DNA of 64,000 nucleotides from Actinomadura kijaniata NBRC 14229 (GTDB lineage: Bacteria; Actinomycetota; Actinomycetes; Streptosporangiales; Streptosporangiaceae). The notes beneath the pieces were generated by a model. That model saw only the letters and a list, made by a program, of their open reading frames with translations. It was not told the DNA's origin and did no database searches. Every line of letters begins with the position of its first letter. Position 1 is the first letter of the stretch. Positions 1-7,638 of this stretch are shown piece by piece. The translations under genes were made by a program, and so were the position numbers. The stretch lies in the NCBI RefSeq assembly GCF_001552175.1, contig NZ_BCQR01000010.1:1-64000 (forward strand). Direction: 5' to 3'.

Positions 1-935
1 CGCGGCGGCCGCGCGGGCCGCGCGGGCCGCGCGGACGGCGCGAACGCCAGGTCGGCGGGGGGCGAGTAGACGAGGGTCGCGCCGCGTTCCAGCGGATCGC
101 CGTCCTGCGGGTCGCCAGGGTCCTGCGCGCCGACGGCGCCCAGCAGCCGGGTCAGCACATCCGCGCTGGAGGGGCGGCGGGCCGGGTCCTTGGCCAGGCA
201 CACGCCGACGATCTCGGCCAGCGGGCCGGGCAGCGGGCGCACGTCGGCCTCGGCGTTCAGCACCGCGTTCAGGACGGCGGGGATGGAGTCGCCGCCGAAC
301 GGCAGCCGCCCGGTCGCCGCGAACAGCATCGTCCCGCCCCAGGCGAACACGTCGGCGGCCGGGCCGACCCGCGCGCCCGCGATCTGCTCGGGGGCCATGT
401 AGGCGGGCGTCCCGACGACCTGGCTGGTGACGGTGACGGCCTCGGAGTCCAGCGCCCGCGCGATCCCGAAGTCGATCACGCGCGGGCCGCCGGGGCCGAC
501 CAGCACGTTCGGCGGCTTGAAGTCGCGGTGCACGATCCCGGCGCGGTGGATGGCGGCCAGCGCGGTCGCGGTGCCGATCGCGAGCCGGGTCAGCGCCGCC
601 GCGTCCAGCGGGCCGTCCCGCCGCACCAGGTCGGCCAGCGAGGGGCCGTCCACGAACTCGCTGACGATGTAGGGCCGGTCGCCGTCGATGTCGGCGTCCA
701 GGACCCGCGCGGTGCAGAACCCGGAGACCCGTTCGGCGACCTCCAGCTCCCGCACGAACCGGGCCCGCGCCGCCGGGTCCCGGCCGAGCCGGGCGTGCAG
801 CAGCTTGACGGCCACGGTCCGCCCGGCGGCGTCCCGGCCCAGGTAGACCGAGCCCTGTCCGCCGTCGCCGAGCCGTCCGGTCAGCTCGTACCCGCCGACG
901 CGGGTGGGATCGTCAGGTGACAGCGGATCGGGCAT
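1..935 (-). CDS. Serine/threonine protein kinase, C-terminus beyond left edge
   Basis: This is the N-terminal ~310 residues of a Hanks-type Ser/Thr kinase; the gene continues past base 1. The order of kinase motifs is complete: glycine loop LGDGGQGSV near residue 22, ATP-binding Lys in VAVK at about 44, catalytic HRD at 136-138 (written HRDFKPPN rather than the usual HRDLKPxN), DFG at 155-157, and the activation-segment motif GTPAYMAPEQ. After the kinase core comes a Pro/Ala/Arg-rich juxtamembrane-like stretch reaching the window edge, as in actinobacterial PknB-like enzymes whose sensor domain is C-terminal. The ATG at 935 is chosen because GGAGG lies six bases upstream. It phosphorylates proteins at the membrane or in the cytoplasm; the substrate cannot be inferred. 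It is on the same strand as, but separated by 80 bp from, the ribosomal-protein operon. Confidence 0.93.
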   Translation of the reverse strand, partial: MPDPLSPDDPTRVGGYELTGRLGDGGQGSVYLGRDAAGRTVAVKLLHARLGRDPAARARFVRELEVAERVSGFCTARVLDADIDGDRPYIVSEFVDGPSLADLVRRDGPLDAAALTRLAIGTATALAAIHRAGIVHRDFKPPNVLVGPGGPRVIDFGIARALDSEAVTVTSQVVGTPAYMAPEQIAGARVGPAADVFAWGGTMLFAATGRLPFGGDSIPAVLNAVLNAEADVRPLPGPLAEIVGVCLAKDPARRPSSADVLTRLLGAVGAQDPGDPQDGDPLERGATLVYSPPADLAFAPSARPARPARPP

Positions 936-1015
936 CGGTCCTCCGGGGGGAGAGGGGGGACGGGACGATCTTCCCTGTTCCCCCTGTGGGACGCCACCGG
1001 AGGGCCGGTCGGTTC

Positions 1016-1180
1016 TCAGGTTCCGATCAGCCCTCGCCGGTAGGCCCGCGCGTACTTCCGCGGGACGCGGACCTCCACGCCGTTCACCACGATGGTCACC
1101 AGGTCGGGCGCGGCGGCCTTCCACCGCGCCCGGCGGTGCCGGGTGTTGCTGCGGGACTTCTTGCGTTTGGGCACGGCCAT
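1016..1180 (-). CDS. rpmF: Ribosomal protein bL32, cysteine-free paralogue
   Basis: A 54-residue bL32 of the 50S subunit, recognised by the N-terminus [20 protein letters not shown]. The four zinc-binding cysteines of the zinc-containing bL32 form are absent, so this is the zinc-independent (C-minus) type made under zinc starvation. It is the last gene of the rpmG-rpmB-rpsN-rpmF run. The intergenic gap to rpsN is only 20 bp and carries a 12-bp duplication. The stop is TGA at 1016-1018. C-minus operons of mycobacteria and streptomycetes usually carry other zinc-ribbon proteins in the last place, so rpmF here is a local variation. Control by Zur is inferred from the operon promoter at 1933-1961. 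Confidence 0.9.
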   Translation of the reverse strand: MAVPKRKKSRSNTRHRRARWKAAAPDLVTIVVNGVEVRVPRKYARAYRRGLIGT

Positions 1181-1188
1181 GGTCTCTC

Positions 1189-1212
1189 CTACCAGCTCGA
1201 CTACCAGCTCGA
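1189..1212. repeat. Perfect 12-bp tandem duplication at the rpsN stop codon
   Basis: CTACCAGCTCGA occurs twice in direct tandem (1189-1200 and 1201-1212). On the minus strand this duplicates the last codons Ser-Ser-Trp and the TAG stop of rpsN, so a second non-translated copy of the gene's end lies just past the stop. It looks like a replication-slippage product. Confidence 0.85.
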
Positions 1213-1506
1213 CTTGGTGACGCCGGGCAGCTCGCCCCGGTGGGCCAGTTCGCGGAACCGGACCCGCGACAGCCCGAACTTCCGCAGGTGGCCGCGGGGG
1301 CGCCCGTCCACGGCGTCGCGGTTGCGGACGCGGGTGGGGCTGGCGTCGCGGGGCTGCCGGGCCAGCTCCCGGACGGCGGCGGCCCGGATCCCGGGGTCGG
1401 TGCGCGGGGAGCGGATGACGCGCTTGAGCTCGGCCCGGCGCGCGGCGTGGCGGTCCACGACGGCGCGGCGGCGCTCGTTGGCCGCGATCTTGCTCTTCTT
1501 GGCCAT
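1201..1506 (-). CDS. rpsN: Ribosomal protein uS14, zinc-independent paralogue
   Basis: A 101-residue uS14 of the 30S subunit. It begins [20 protein letters not shown] and ends with the conserved [27 protein letters not shown] segment. It is the long, cysteine-free form; the short zinc-ribbon form has two CxxC pairs that are missing here. The ATG shares one base with the rpmB stop (TGATG), so the two are probably translationally coupled. It belongs to the zinc-starvation operon together with rpmG and rpmB and should replace a zinc-binding uS14 encoded elsewhere when zinc is scarce. That replacement role is known for the family and inferred here from the Zur-like operator. Confidence 0.93.
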   Translation of the reverse strand: MAKKSKIAANERRRAVVDRHAARRAELKRVIRSPRTDPGIRAAAVRELARQPRDASPTRVRNRDAVDGRPRGHLRKFGLSRVRFRELAHRGELPGVTKSSW

Positions 1507-1742
1507 CAGACCTTCTCCCCCCGCGCCCGGATCCGCGCCACGGCGGCCTCGATCCCGATCCTGTCCACGGTCCGGATCGCCCGGACCGACAGCCGCAGCC
1601 GCACGTACCGGCCCTCGGAGGGCAGCCAGTACCGCTTGGTCTGGAGGTTGGGGTCGAACCTGCGGGAGGTGCGCCGGTGCGAGTGCGAGACCCGCTTGCC
1701 GAACGCCGGTCCGGCCCCGGTGAGCTGGCAGCGCCGCGCCAT
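1506..1742 (-). CDS. rpmB: Ribosomal protein bL28, zinc-independent paralogue
   Basis: A 78-residue bL28, recognised from [20 protein letters not shown] and the downstream [12 protein letters not shown] and [14 protein letters not shown] segments. Only one cysteine remains (residue 5), so the zinc site of the C-plus form cannot form. The gene overlaps its neighbours on both sides by one base (TGATG junctions with rpmG and rpsN), which ties the stoichiometry of the three proteins together. It is the second gene of the Zur-type operon transcribed leftwards from about 1930. Confidence 0.94.
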   Translation of the reverse strand: MARRCQLTGAGPAFGKRVSHSHRRTSRRFDPNLQTKRYWLPSEGRYVRLRLSVRAIRTVDRIGIEAAVARIRARGEKV

Positions 1743-1906
1743 CAGCGCTCCTCCCGGTACAGGACGTGCCTGCGCGCGACCGGGTCGTACTTGCGCAGGG
1801 TCAGGCGGTCGGGGTCGTTGCGGCGGTTCTTGCGGGTCACGTAGGTGTGCCCGGTGCCCGCGGTGGACCGCAGCTTGATCACCGGACGCAGCTCGTTGCG
1901 AGCCAT
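1742..1906 (-). CDS. rpmG: Ribosomal protein bL33, zinc-independent paralogue
   Basis: A 54-residue bL33 with the family signature [30 protein letters not shown] and no cysteine at all; the zinc form carries two CxxC pairs. It is the first gene of the operon. The ATG at 1906 has AAAGGAG a short distance upstream. The promoter read on the minus strand is TTGGAA-17 bp-TATAGT, and a Zur-like palindrome fills the spacer, so expression should rise only under zinc limitation. Assignment of the protein is secure; the regulation is inferred from the sequence. Confidence 0.95.
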   Translation of the reverse strand: MARNELRPVIKLRSTAGTGHTYVTRKNRRNDPDRLTLRKYDPVARRHVLYREER

Positions 1907-1932
1907 GGGTTTCTCCTTTCGGCCGGGACGAC

Positions 1933-1961
1933 ACTATAGTGAAAACGGTTTTCATTTCCAA
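1933..1961 (-). promoter_or_regulatory. Promoter of the rpmG operon with embedded Zur operator
   Basis: On the minus strand a -35 box TTGGAA (1956-1961), a 17-bp spacer and a -10 box TATAGT (1933-1938) lead into rpmG. The octamer ACTATAGT (1933-1940) is itself a palindrome, so the same bases can also serve as a -10 for the divergent COG0523 gene. Confidence 0.7.
1940..1954. promoter_or_regulatory. Zur box
   Basis: TGAAAACGGTTTTCA is a 7-1-7 palindrome, perfect apart from the unavoidable central base. It closely resembles the actinobacterial Zur consensus of the TGAAAATGATTTTCA type. It fills the -35/-10 spacer of the rpmG promoter and lies just downstream of a possible -10 for the divergent gene at 1975, so one bound dimer could block both directions. 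The regulator itself is not in the window. Confidence 0.85.
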
Positions 1962-1974
1962 CAAGGGAGGGTCC

Positions 1975-3084
1975 ATGTCCGTTCCCGTGGCGCTGGTGGC
2001 CGGGCTGCACGCGTCCGCCCGGACCGCCGTCGTCGACCGGCTGCTGGCCGCCCACCCCGGCGCGGTGGCGGTCCACCACGACCTGCGGGCCATCGCGGAC
2101 GGCCGCGTGGTCCGCACCGTGCGGGACGCCTGGGGCCTGCGCGACCGCACCGTGATCCGCCTCGAACACCCCTGCGTGACCTGCACCGTCCGCGAGGACC
2201 TGCTGCCGGAGCTGACCCGCCTCGCCGACACCTCCCGGCTGCTGGTCGCGGACCTGTGGGACTCGGTGGAGCCCCGCGCGGTCGCGGAGTTCCTGGAGCA
2301 CGCCGAGACGCTGCGCCTGACCGCGGTGGTCACCGCCGTGGACGCGCGGCTGACCCCGGTGGACGTGTGCCGGGGCGAGACCCTGACCGAGTCGGGCCGG
2401 ATCGGCACGGCCGGCGACGAGCGCTGCGTGGCCGAGGTCCTGGCCCGCCAGATCGAGTACGCCACCGCCCTGGCCGTCCCCGACCCCGACGACGACCTCG
2501 ACCTGTGCCGCGAGCTGCTGTCCCACCTGGCCCCGACGACCCCGCAGCACCTCCCGGACGACCCGCCGCCGCCGGTCACCGGACCCGCCCTGCACCCGCG
2601 CGAGCTGGCCGCCCGCGTGGACCCCGCCACCGCCCGCCTCCCCCAGGAGGCGGCGACCGGCGAGGTGACCACCGTCGTGTGGCGGCGCACCGCGCCCCTG
2701 CATCCGGCGCGCTTCTTCGACGCGATGGACGCCCTGGCCTCCGAGTCGGTCCGCAGCCGGGGCCGCTTCTGGCTGGCCAACCGCCCCGACCGGATGCTGG
2801 CCTGGGACGCGACGGCCGGGGTGGTCACGGTGGAGGACGTGGGCCCGTGGCTGGCGTCCCTCCCGGAGGCGGCCTGGGAGATGGTCCCGCCGATCCGCCG
2901 GGCGGCCGCCGCCCTGGACTGGACCGCCGACCACGGCGACCGCGTCCAGCACCTGACGTTCACCGCCCCCGACCTGGACCGCGACCGGGTCCACGCCCTC
3001 CTGGACGGCTGCCTGCTGACCCCGGACGAGTCGCCGGAGAACGTGGAGGACCCGTTCGCCCCGTTCCTGCCGGGTCCCGCCTAG
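1975..3084 (+). CDS. COG0523 (CobW-type) protein, Mrf-like
   Basis: A 369-residue protein of the COG0523 family, the group of putative metallochaperone GTPases. The N-terminus [20 protein letters not shown] sits where the Walker A loop belongs, but the GxxGxGKT pattern is absent. A conserved cysteine pair follows in [11 protein letters not shown] (Cys67, Cys70). This degenerate arrangement matches the mycobacterial protein encoded with the C-minus ribosomal genes (Mrf, which recruits the hibernation factor to zinc-depleted ribosomes). The ATG at 1975 is chosen because AAGGGAGGG precedes it; the earlier GTG at 1939 lies inside the Zur box. Divergence from the rpmG operon over a shared operator supports a zinc-starvation role. 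The stop overlaps the convergent fluC gene by four bases. Confidence 0.82.
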   Translation: MSVPVALVAGLHASARTAVVDRLLAAHPGAVAVHHDLRAIADGRVVRTVRDAWGLRDRTVIRLEHPCVTCTVREDLLPELTRLADTSRLLVADLWDSVEPRAVAEFLEHAETLRLTAVVTAVDARLTPVDVCRGETLTESGRIGTAGDERCVAEVLARQIEYATALAVPDPDDDLDLCRELLSHLAPTTPQHLPDDPPPPVTGPALHPRELAARVDPATARLPQEAATGEVTTVVWRRTAPLHPARFFDAMDALASESVRSRGRFWLANRPDRMLAWDATAGVVTVEDVGPWLASLPEAAWEMVPPIRRAAAALDWTADHGDRVQHLTFTAPDLDRDRVHALLDGCLLTPDESPENVEDPFAPFLPGPA

Positions 3085-3446
3085 AGCGCCCCGGCGGACA
3101 CCATGCCGAGCCAGGCCGCGCCCAGGCCCGCCGTCACCGAGACCGCCGCGTTCGCCACCGCCTGGGCGCGGGCCCGCTCCTCGAACAGGCGCAGCGTCTC
3201 GTAGCCGAACGTCGAGTACGTCGTCAGCGCGCCGCAGAAGCCCGTCCCGAGCAGCGCCATCGCGCCGGGGCCCGCCGGGAGGGCCGTCAGGAAGCCGAGG
3301 ATCGCCGAGCCGGTGACGTTCACGGCGAGGGTGCCCCAGGGGAACGGCGTGGCGTGGCGGGCCTGGACCGTCCGGTCGGCCAGGTAGCGGAGCGGCGCGC
3401 CGACCGCCGCGCCCGCCGCGACCAGCAGGGCCGTGGGGACGCTCAC
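3081..3446 (-). CDS. crcB: Fluoride channel FluC/CrcB, second subunit gene
   Basis: A 121-residue four-helix membrane protein of the Fluc/CrcB family, which exports fluoride passively as a dual-topology dimer. It shows the family signatures GAPLRYLADR, WGTLAVNVTGS near residue 40 and GFCGALTTYSTFGYE near residue 72. The GTG start at 3446 overlaps the stop of the upstream crcB copy by four bases (GTGA). Actinobacteria often carry two adjacent copies that act as a heterodimer. No fluoride riboswitch is visible in front of the pair. Confidence 0.92.
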   Translation of the reverse strand: MSVPTALLVAAGAAVGAPLRYLADRTVQARHATPFPWGTLAVNVTGSAILGFLTALPAGPGAMALLGTGFCGALTTYSTFGYETLRLFEERARAQAVANAAVSVTAGLGAAWLGMVSAGAL

Positions 3447-3907
3447 CGGCGCGCCGCCCACCGGGTCGCGCGGACGCCCGCCAGCACCGCCGCCAGCGCG
3501 CAGGCCAGCGTCGCCGCCAGGTAGGCCAGGGCGACGTGCGGGGCCCCGTGCCGGACCGCCTGGTGGGCGTCGACCGTGTAGGTCGAGAACGTCGTGAACC
3601 CTCCCAGCACGCCCGTCCCCAGGAACGGCCGGACCAGGTGGTGCGGACGGCGCACCTCCGTGACCAGCACCATCAGCACGCCGATCAGCAGGCAGCCGAC
3701 GGTGTTGATCGCCAACGTGGCCCAGGCGAACGCGCCGGGGGCGTGCGGGAACGCCGCGCCGACGCCGTACCGGGCCAGCGCCCCCAGCGCGCCGCCCGCC
3801 GACACCGCCGCCACGGTCGTCCGGGGATGGCGGCGCAGTTCCGCGCGCTGCTCCGGAACGCGCAGGTCCACGTCGGGATCGACGGGCCGGTCCGTGCTGT
3901 CGGGCAT
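3443..3907 (-). CDS. crcB: Fluoride channel FluC/CrcB, first subunit gene
   Basis: A 154-residue CrcB/Fluc protein with a ~35-residue charged N-terminal extension (MPDSTDRPVDPDVDLRVPEQ). Four membrane helices follow, with GALARYGVGA, WATLAINTVGC and GVLGGFTTFSTYTVD, which contains the Phe/Thr/Ser-rich pore segment. It is translated just before the second copy with a GTGA overlap, which favours one-to-one production. The ATG at 3907 is preceded by a weak GTAGGA. The charged extension is longer than usual and could be shortened by a later start, but no better ribosome site is seen. Confidence 0.9.
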   Translation of the reverse strand: MPDSTDRPVDPDVDLRVPEQRAELRRHPRTTVAAVSAGGALGALARYGVGAAFPHAPGAFAWATLAINTVGCLLIGVLMVLVTEVRRPHHLVRPFLGTGVLGGFTTFSTYTVDAHQAVRHGAPHVALAYLAATLACALAAVLAGVRATRWAARR

Positions 3908-3990
3908 ACCGACGTTCCTACCAGGCCGGCGCCGGATCTCCGGCCCCTTGGTCGGTCCGGGGGCGCTCCGCTGGTGCCCATTCTTTGGTC

Positions 3991-4050
3991 TTGACGGCGC
4001 CAATCGCCCGTGAGAACGTTCTCTCACTCGCAGCGAGAGAACGTTCTCAC
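3991..4050 (+). promoter_or_regulatory. Operon promoter region with paired LacI-type operators
   Basis: TTGACG at 3991-3996 is a likely -35. The -10 would fall at about 4014-4020, inside the first operator. Two 16-bp arms, GTGAGAACGTTCTCTC at 4010-4025 and its exact reverse complement at 4035-4050, flank a 9-bp spacer. Each contains the 12-bp palindrome GAGAACGTTCTC with the central CG typical of LacI-family sites, with centres 25 bp apart. The regulator is probably the LacI protein encoded in the same operon. Confidence 0.8.
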
Positions 4051-4144
4051 ACGGTCCGACCAGCGGCTTCGATCCCCCATCCGCACTGACCGGTGCGCCG
4101 TGGACGCCTGCCGTCCAGCGCTTGCGCACACATTGGAGAAAGAG

Positions 4145-4984
4145 ATGCGAAAGGTCCCCACGAGGCGTACGGCGCTCCTGGTGATCGCCCTGGCGGCGGC
4201 GTCGGCGGCCGGGTGCGGCTCGGGCGCCGAGGCGGGCGGCGGCCAGGCCACGGGCGTGGCCAGGGCGGGCGTGCTCAAGGTGGGCACGACCAACAACGTC
4301 CGCCCCTACGCCTACGCCGAGAACGGCAAGCTCACCGGGTTCGAGATCGAGCTGATGGACGCGGCCGCCCAGAGGATCGGGCTGCGCACCTCCTATGTGG
4401 CCCTCGACTTCTCGGCGCTGCTCCCGGCGGTCAACAACCGCCAGTTCGACGTGGTCAGCGCCGCCGTCGGGATCACCCCGCAGCGCCGGAAGGTGGTGGA
4501 CTTCTCCGACGGCTACCTCGCCGGCTACCTCGGCGTGCTGGCCGCCCCGGGCAGCGGGATCACCTCCGACGCCGCCTCCGTGCGCGGCAAGCGCATCGCG
4601 GTGCTCCAGGGCTCGATCCAGGACGCCAACGCCGGGAAGTTCGTCCCCGGCGCCGAGATCGTGCGGTTCCCCGACAGCAACTCGGCCGACCTGGCGCTCA
4701 AGAACCGGCGGGTCGACGGCTTCTTCAACGACTTCGAGCCCAACCTGGCGATCGCCAGGAAGTACCCCGACCTGCGCCTGTCGCAGCCGTTCACCGTCCC
4801 CTCCACCGACCACCCGGCGGGCTGGGGCGTGCGCAAGGGCAACTCGGTGCTGGTCGGCAAGCTCAACGGGGCGCTCAAGCAGGTCGTCGCCGACGGCACC
4901 TGGCTGCGGCTGTACAAGAAGTACTTCCCCGAGAGCCCGGTGCCCGGCGCGGACCAGCTCCCGCCCTACACCGCCAAGGCGTGA
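4145..4984 (+). CDS. ABC importer substrate-binding lipoprotein, polar amino acid type
   Basis: A 279-residue extracytoplasmic solute receptor of the SBP_bac_3 (polar amino acid) family. A lipoprotein signal peptide with twin Arg and hydrophobic core ends at the lipobox SAAG-C, so Cys24 would be lipid-anchored. The mature domain begins [16 protein letters not shown] and has the family segments [37 protein letters not shown] and [11 protein letters not shown]. The ATG at 4145 is preceded by GGAGAAAGAG. It overlaps the permease start by four bases. The ligand cannot be read from the sequence; the accompanying FAD oxidase and MocA-type dehydrogenase suggest an amino-acid-derived compound such as an opine or Amadori-type conjugate. 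Confidence 0.92.
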   Translation: MRKVPTRRTALLVIALAAASAAGCGSGAEAGGGQATGVARAGVLKVGTTNNVRPYAYAENGKLTGFEIELMDAAAQRIGLRTSYVALDFSALLPAVNNRQFDVVSAAVGITPQRRKVVDFSDGYLAGYLGVLAAPGSGITSDAASVRGKRIAVLQGSIQDANAGKFVPGAEIVRFPDSNSADLALKNRRVDGFFNDFEPNLAIARKYPDLRLSQPFTVPSTDHPAGWGVRKGNSVLVGKLNGALKQVVADGTWLRLYKKYFPESPVPGADQLPPYTAKA

Positions 4985-5739
4985 CCGTGAACGACCTGCT
5001 TCACAACTTCTTCGACTGGGAGCTGATCCGGCAGGTGCTGCCGGACCTGCTGACCTACGGGCTGGCCAACACCCTGATGCTGGCGGTGGCCTCGGCGCTG
5101 CTGGGCAGCGTGATCGGCATGGTGTTGGCGATCATGGGGCTGTCGCGGCGCCGGTGGGCGCGGCTGCCCGCCCGCGTCTACACCGACCTGTTCCGGGGGC
5201 TGCCCGCCGCGCTGACGATCCTGATGGTCGGCGAGGGCGTGTTCTCGGCGCAGGTGGGCTGGCTGGCCTCGCCGTACCCGGTGGCCGTCCTGGCGCTCAG
5301 CCTGATGTCGGGCGCCTACATCGGCGAGATCTTCCGGTCCGGCATCCAGAGCGTCGACAGGGGGCAGGGCGAGGCGTGCCGCGCGCTGGGCCTCACCCAC
5401 GCCCAGTCGCTGCGCCTGGTCGTGGTGCCGCAGGGCGTCCGGCGGGTGCTGCCCGCGCTGGTCAACCAGTTCATCGCCATCATCAAGGACTCCAGCCTGG
5501 TGTACTTCCTCGGCCTGGTGACCAGCCAGCGCGAGCTGTTCCGCATCGGCCAGGACGAGGCGGTGGCGTCGGGCAACCTGTCGCCGCTGCTGGCCACGGG
5601 CCTGTGCTACCTGATCCTCACCGTCCCGCTGACCCACCTGGTGAACCACATCGACCGGCGGATGCGCGAGGGCTCCCGCCCCGCCCCGGCCGCCGACGAC
5701 AGGCCGGTCGCCACGGCCACGGAAGGAGCGCCCGCATGA
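4981..5739 (+). CDS. ABC transporter permease, HisM/GlnP type
   Basis: A 252-residue inner-membrane permease of the polar amino acid transporter class. It has several hydrophobic helices, the N-terminal [20 protein letters not shown] block and the EAA-type cytoplasmic loop [20 protein letters not shown] (residues ~135-154) that docks on the ATPase. It is the only permease in the operon, so the transporter is probably a homodimeric channel. GTG at 4981 overlaps the receptor stop (GTGA); a second GTG at 4987 is possible. The gene ends with ATGA overlap into the ATPase. Confidence 0.92.
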   Translation: MTVNDLLHNFFDWELIRQVLPDLLTYGLANTLMLAVASALLGSVIGMVLAIMGLSRRRWARLPARVYTDLFRGLPAALTILMVGEGVFSAQVGWLASPYPVAVLALSLMSGAYIGEIFRSGIQSVDRGQGEACRALGLTHAQSLRLVVVPQGVRRVLPALVNQFIAIIKDSSLVYFLGLVTSQRELFRIGQDEAVASGNLSPLLATGLCYLILTVPLTHLVNHIDRRMREGSRPAPAADDRPVATATEGAPA

Positions 5740-6494
5740 CGACCGCGAGGGCGGCCGGGCAGCGCTATCGGGGCGCGTCGCTGCGGGCCCGCGACATCCG
5801 CATGCGGTTCGGGCCGGTGGAGGTGCTGCGCGGCGCCGACCTGGACGCGGCCGCCGGCGAGGTGGTGTGCGTGATCGGCCCGTCCGGGTCGGGCAAGTCG
5901 ACGCTGCTGCGCTGCCTGAACGGCATGGAGACCCGCACCTCCGGCACGGTGCTGCTGGACGGGCGCGACACCGCCGACCTCGACGTCAACGTCCTGCGGC
6001 AGCGCGTAGGCATGGTGTTCCAGCACTTCAACCTGTTCCCCAACAAGACCGCGCTGCAGAACGTCGCGCTCGCGCTCACCCACGTCAAGAAGATGCCCAG
6101 GGAGCGGGCCGCCGAGATCGCGCTGCGCCGCCTGGGCGACGTCGGGCTGGCCGACCGCGCCGGGCACCGGCCCGCGCAGCTCTCGGGCGGCCAGCAGCAG
6201 CGCGTCGCGATCGCGCGGGCGCTGGCGATGGAGCCGGAGGTGATGCTGTTCGACGAGGTCACCAGCGCCCTCGACCCCGAGCTCGTCAAGGGCGTGCTGG
6301 AGTTGATGGCCGAACTGGCCCGCGGAGGCATGACAATGATCGTTGTGACGCACGAGATGGGCTTCGCGCGGCGGGTCGCCGACACGGTGGTGTTCATGGA
6401 CGCCGGGGTGGTCGTCGAGGCGGGCCCGCCCGAGCAGATCTTCGAGGCCCCCGCGTCGCCGCGGCTGGCGAAGTTCCTGTCGCAGGTGCTGTGA
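5736..6494 (+). CDS. ABC transporter ATPase, GlnQ type
   Basis: A 252-residue nucleotide-binding subunit. Walker [11 protein letters not shown]-loop [12 protein letters not shown], signature LSGGQQQR, Walker [13 protein letters not shown] and the switch His in VTHEM are all intact. The closest family is the polar-amino-acid ATPases (GlnQ/HisP). The start overlaps the permease stop (ATGA), and the stop overlaps the LacI start (TGATG), so importer and regulator are co-translated. It powers uptake through the single permease. Confidence 0.93.
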   Translation: MTTARAAGQRYRGASLRARDIRMRFGPVEVLRGADLDAAAGEVVCVIGPSGSGKSTLLRCLNGMETRTSGTVLLDGRDTADLDVNVLRQRVGMVFQHFNLFPNKTALQNVALALTHVKKMPRERAAEIALRRLGDVGLADRAGHRPAQLSGGQQQRVAIARALAMEPEVMLFDEVTSALDPELVKGVLELMAELARGGMTMIVVTHEMGFARRVADTVVFMDAGVVVEAGPPEQIFEAPASPRLAKFLSQVL

Positions 6495-7588
6495 TGGGCG
6501 CCGGCACCGGTCCCCGGGGGAGCCGTCCCACCGTGGCCGACGTCGCCCGCGAGGCGGGGGTGTCGGTGGCCACGGCCGGGCGCGCGCTCGGCGGGTACGG
6601 CCGCGTCCGCGAGGACCTGCGCGCCCGCATCCGCGAGGCCGCCGACCGGCTGGGCTACTCGCCGAACGCCATCGCGCGCAGCATGCGCTCGGGCGGGACG
6701 CGCAGCATCGGCTTCATCGGCGCCGACATCGCCAACCCCTACTTCGCCGCCGCGATGCGCGGCGTGTGCGACGTGGCGCGGGCGGAGGGGTACGAGGCGA
6801 TCCTGTTCAACGTCGACGACCGGCTCGACGTCGAGCGCAACGCCGTCCAGGTGCTGCTGGACAAGCAGATCGACGGGATCGTGGTGTCGCCCACCTCGGT
6901 CACCGACGTGGAGCACCTGCGGCGCGCGCAGGAACGCGGCGTCCCGGTCGTGCTGCTCGACCGCACCAGCCCGCTCGTGGACGCCGACAGCGTCGTGATA
7001 GACAACGTGGCCGCGGCGCGCGGCGCGACCGCGCACCTGCTGGACCGCGGGCACCGCCGGATCGGGCTGCTGGCGTCGATCGACCCCGCCGAGGGGCCGG
7101 AGCTGGTGGCCGCGCCGGGCGGCGCGGGGCTCGGCGTGCGGGGCGCGGCGCGTCCCTCGGTCGACCGTATCCGCGGGTTCCTGGCCGCGCTGGACGAACG
7201 CGCGGTGACCGCGGACCGGGAGCTGGTGCGCTTCGGCCCGTTCCTGGACGTCGCGACGGCCGAGCGGGAGGCGGTGGCGCTGCTGTCGCTGCCCGATCCG
7301 CCGACCGCGGTGTTCGCCGCCGAGAACGTCACCACCCAGGGCCTGTACACCGCGGCCCGCCGGTGCGGGCTGGCCGTGCCGCGGGAGCTGTCGCTGGTCG
7401 GCTTCGACGACCTGGACTGGACCGCGCTGGTCGACCCGCCGGTCACGGTGGTGGCCCAGTCGCCGATCGACATGGGCCGCGCCGCCGCCGAGCGGCTGTT
7501 CCGCCGGATCAAGGGCGACGACGCGCCCCGCGAGCGGATCGTCCTGCCGACGCGGCTGGTCGTCCGCTCCAGCACCGCCGAACTCTGA
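6494..7588 (+). CDS. LacI-family transcriptional regulator
   Basis: A 364-residue regulator with an N-terminal LacI helix-turn-helix (TVADVAREAGVSVATAGRAL at residues 12-31) and a periplasmic-binding-protein-like effector domain (IGFIGADIANPYFAAAMRGV onward, ending VTVVAQSPIDMGRAAAERLF). A stretch of roughly 20 Gly/Ala/Pro-rich residues (near 205-225, EGPELVAAPGGAGLGVRG) interrupts the usual position between GHRRIGLL and the RGF.AAL segment. The ATG shares one base with the ATPase stop. The likely operators are the two GAGAACGTTCTC palindromes before the operon, giving autoregulation. Control of a polar-amino-acid-type importer by LacI is unusual. Confidence 0.92.
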   Translation: MGAGTGPRGSRPTVADVAREAGVSVATAGRALGGYGRVREDLRARIREAADRLGYSPNAIARSMRSGGTRSIGFIGADIANPYFAAAMRGVCDVARAEGYEAILFNVDDRLDVERNAVQVLLDKQIDGIVVSPTSVTDVEHLRRAQERGVPVVLLDRTSPLVDADSVVIDNVAAARGATAHLLDRGHRRIGLLASIDPAEGPELVAAPGGAGLGVRGAARPSVDRIRGFLAALDERAVTADRELVRFGPFLDVATAEREAVALLSLPDPPTAVFAAENVTTQGLYTAARRCGLAVPRELSLVGFDDLDWTALVDPPVTVVAQSPIDMGRAAAERLFRRIKGDDAPRERIVLPTRLVVRSSTAEL

Positions 7589-7638
7589 CGCGCCCGAGCG
7601 TCCCTCTCCTCGACCTTCCTACGAAAGGCGATCTCTCC

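Noticed and set aside
1939..1974. GTG at 1939 as an upstream start for the COG0523 gene
   Set aside because: It lies on the promoter and Zur box and would add a non-family peptide; the ATG at 1975 has a good ribosome site.
3908..4009. Fluoride riboswitch upstream of the crcB pair
   Set aside because: No riboswitch-like conserved core or pseudoknot could be found in the ~100 bp before the first copy.
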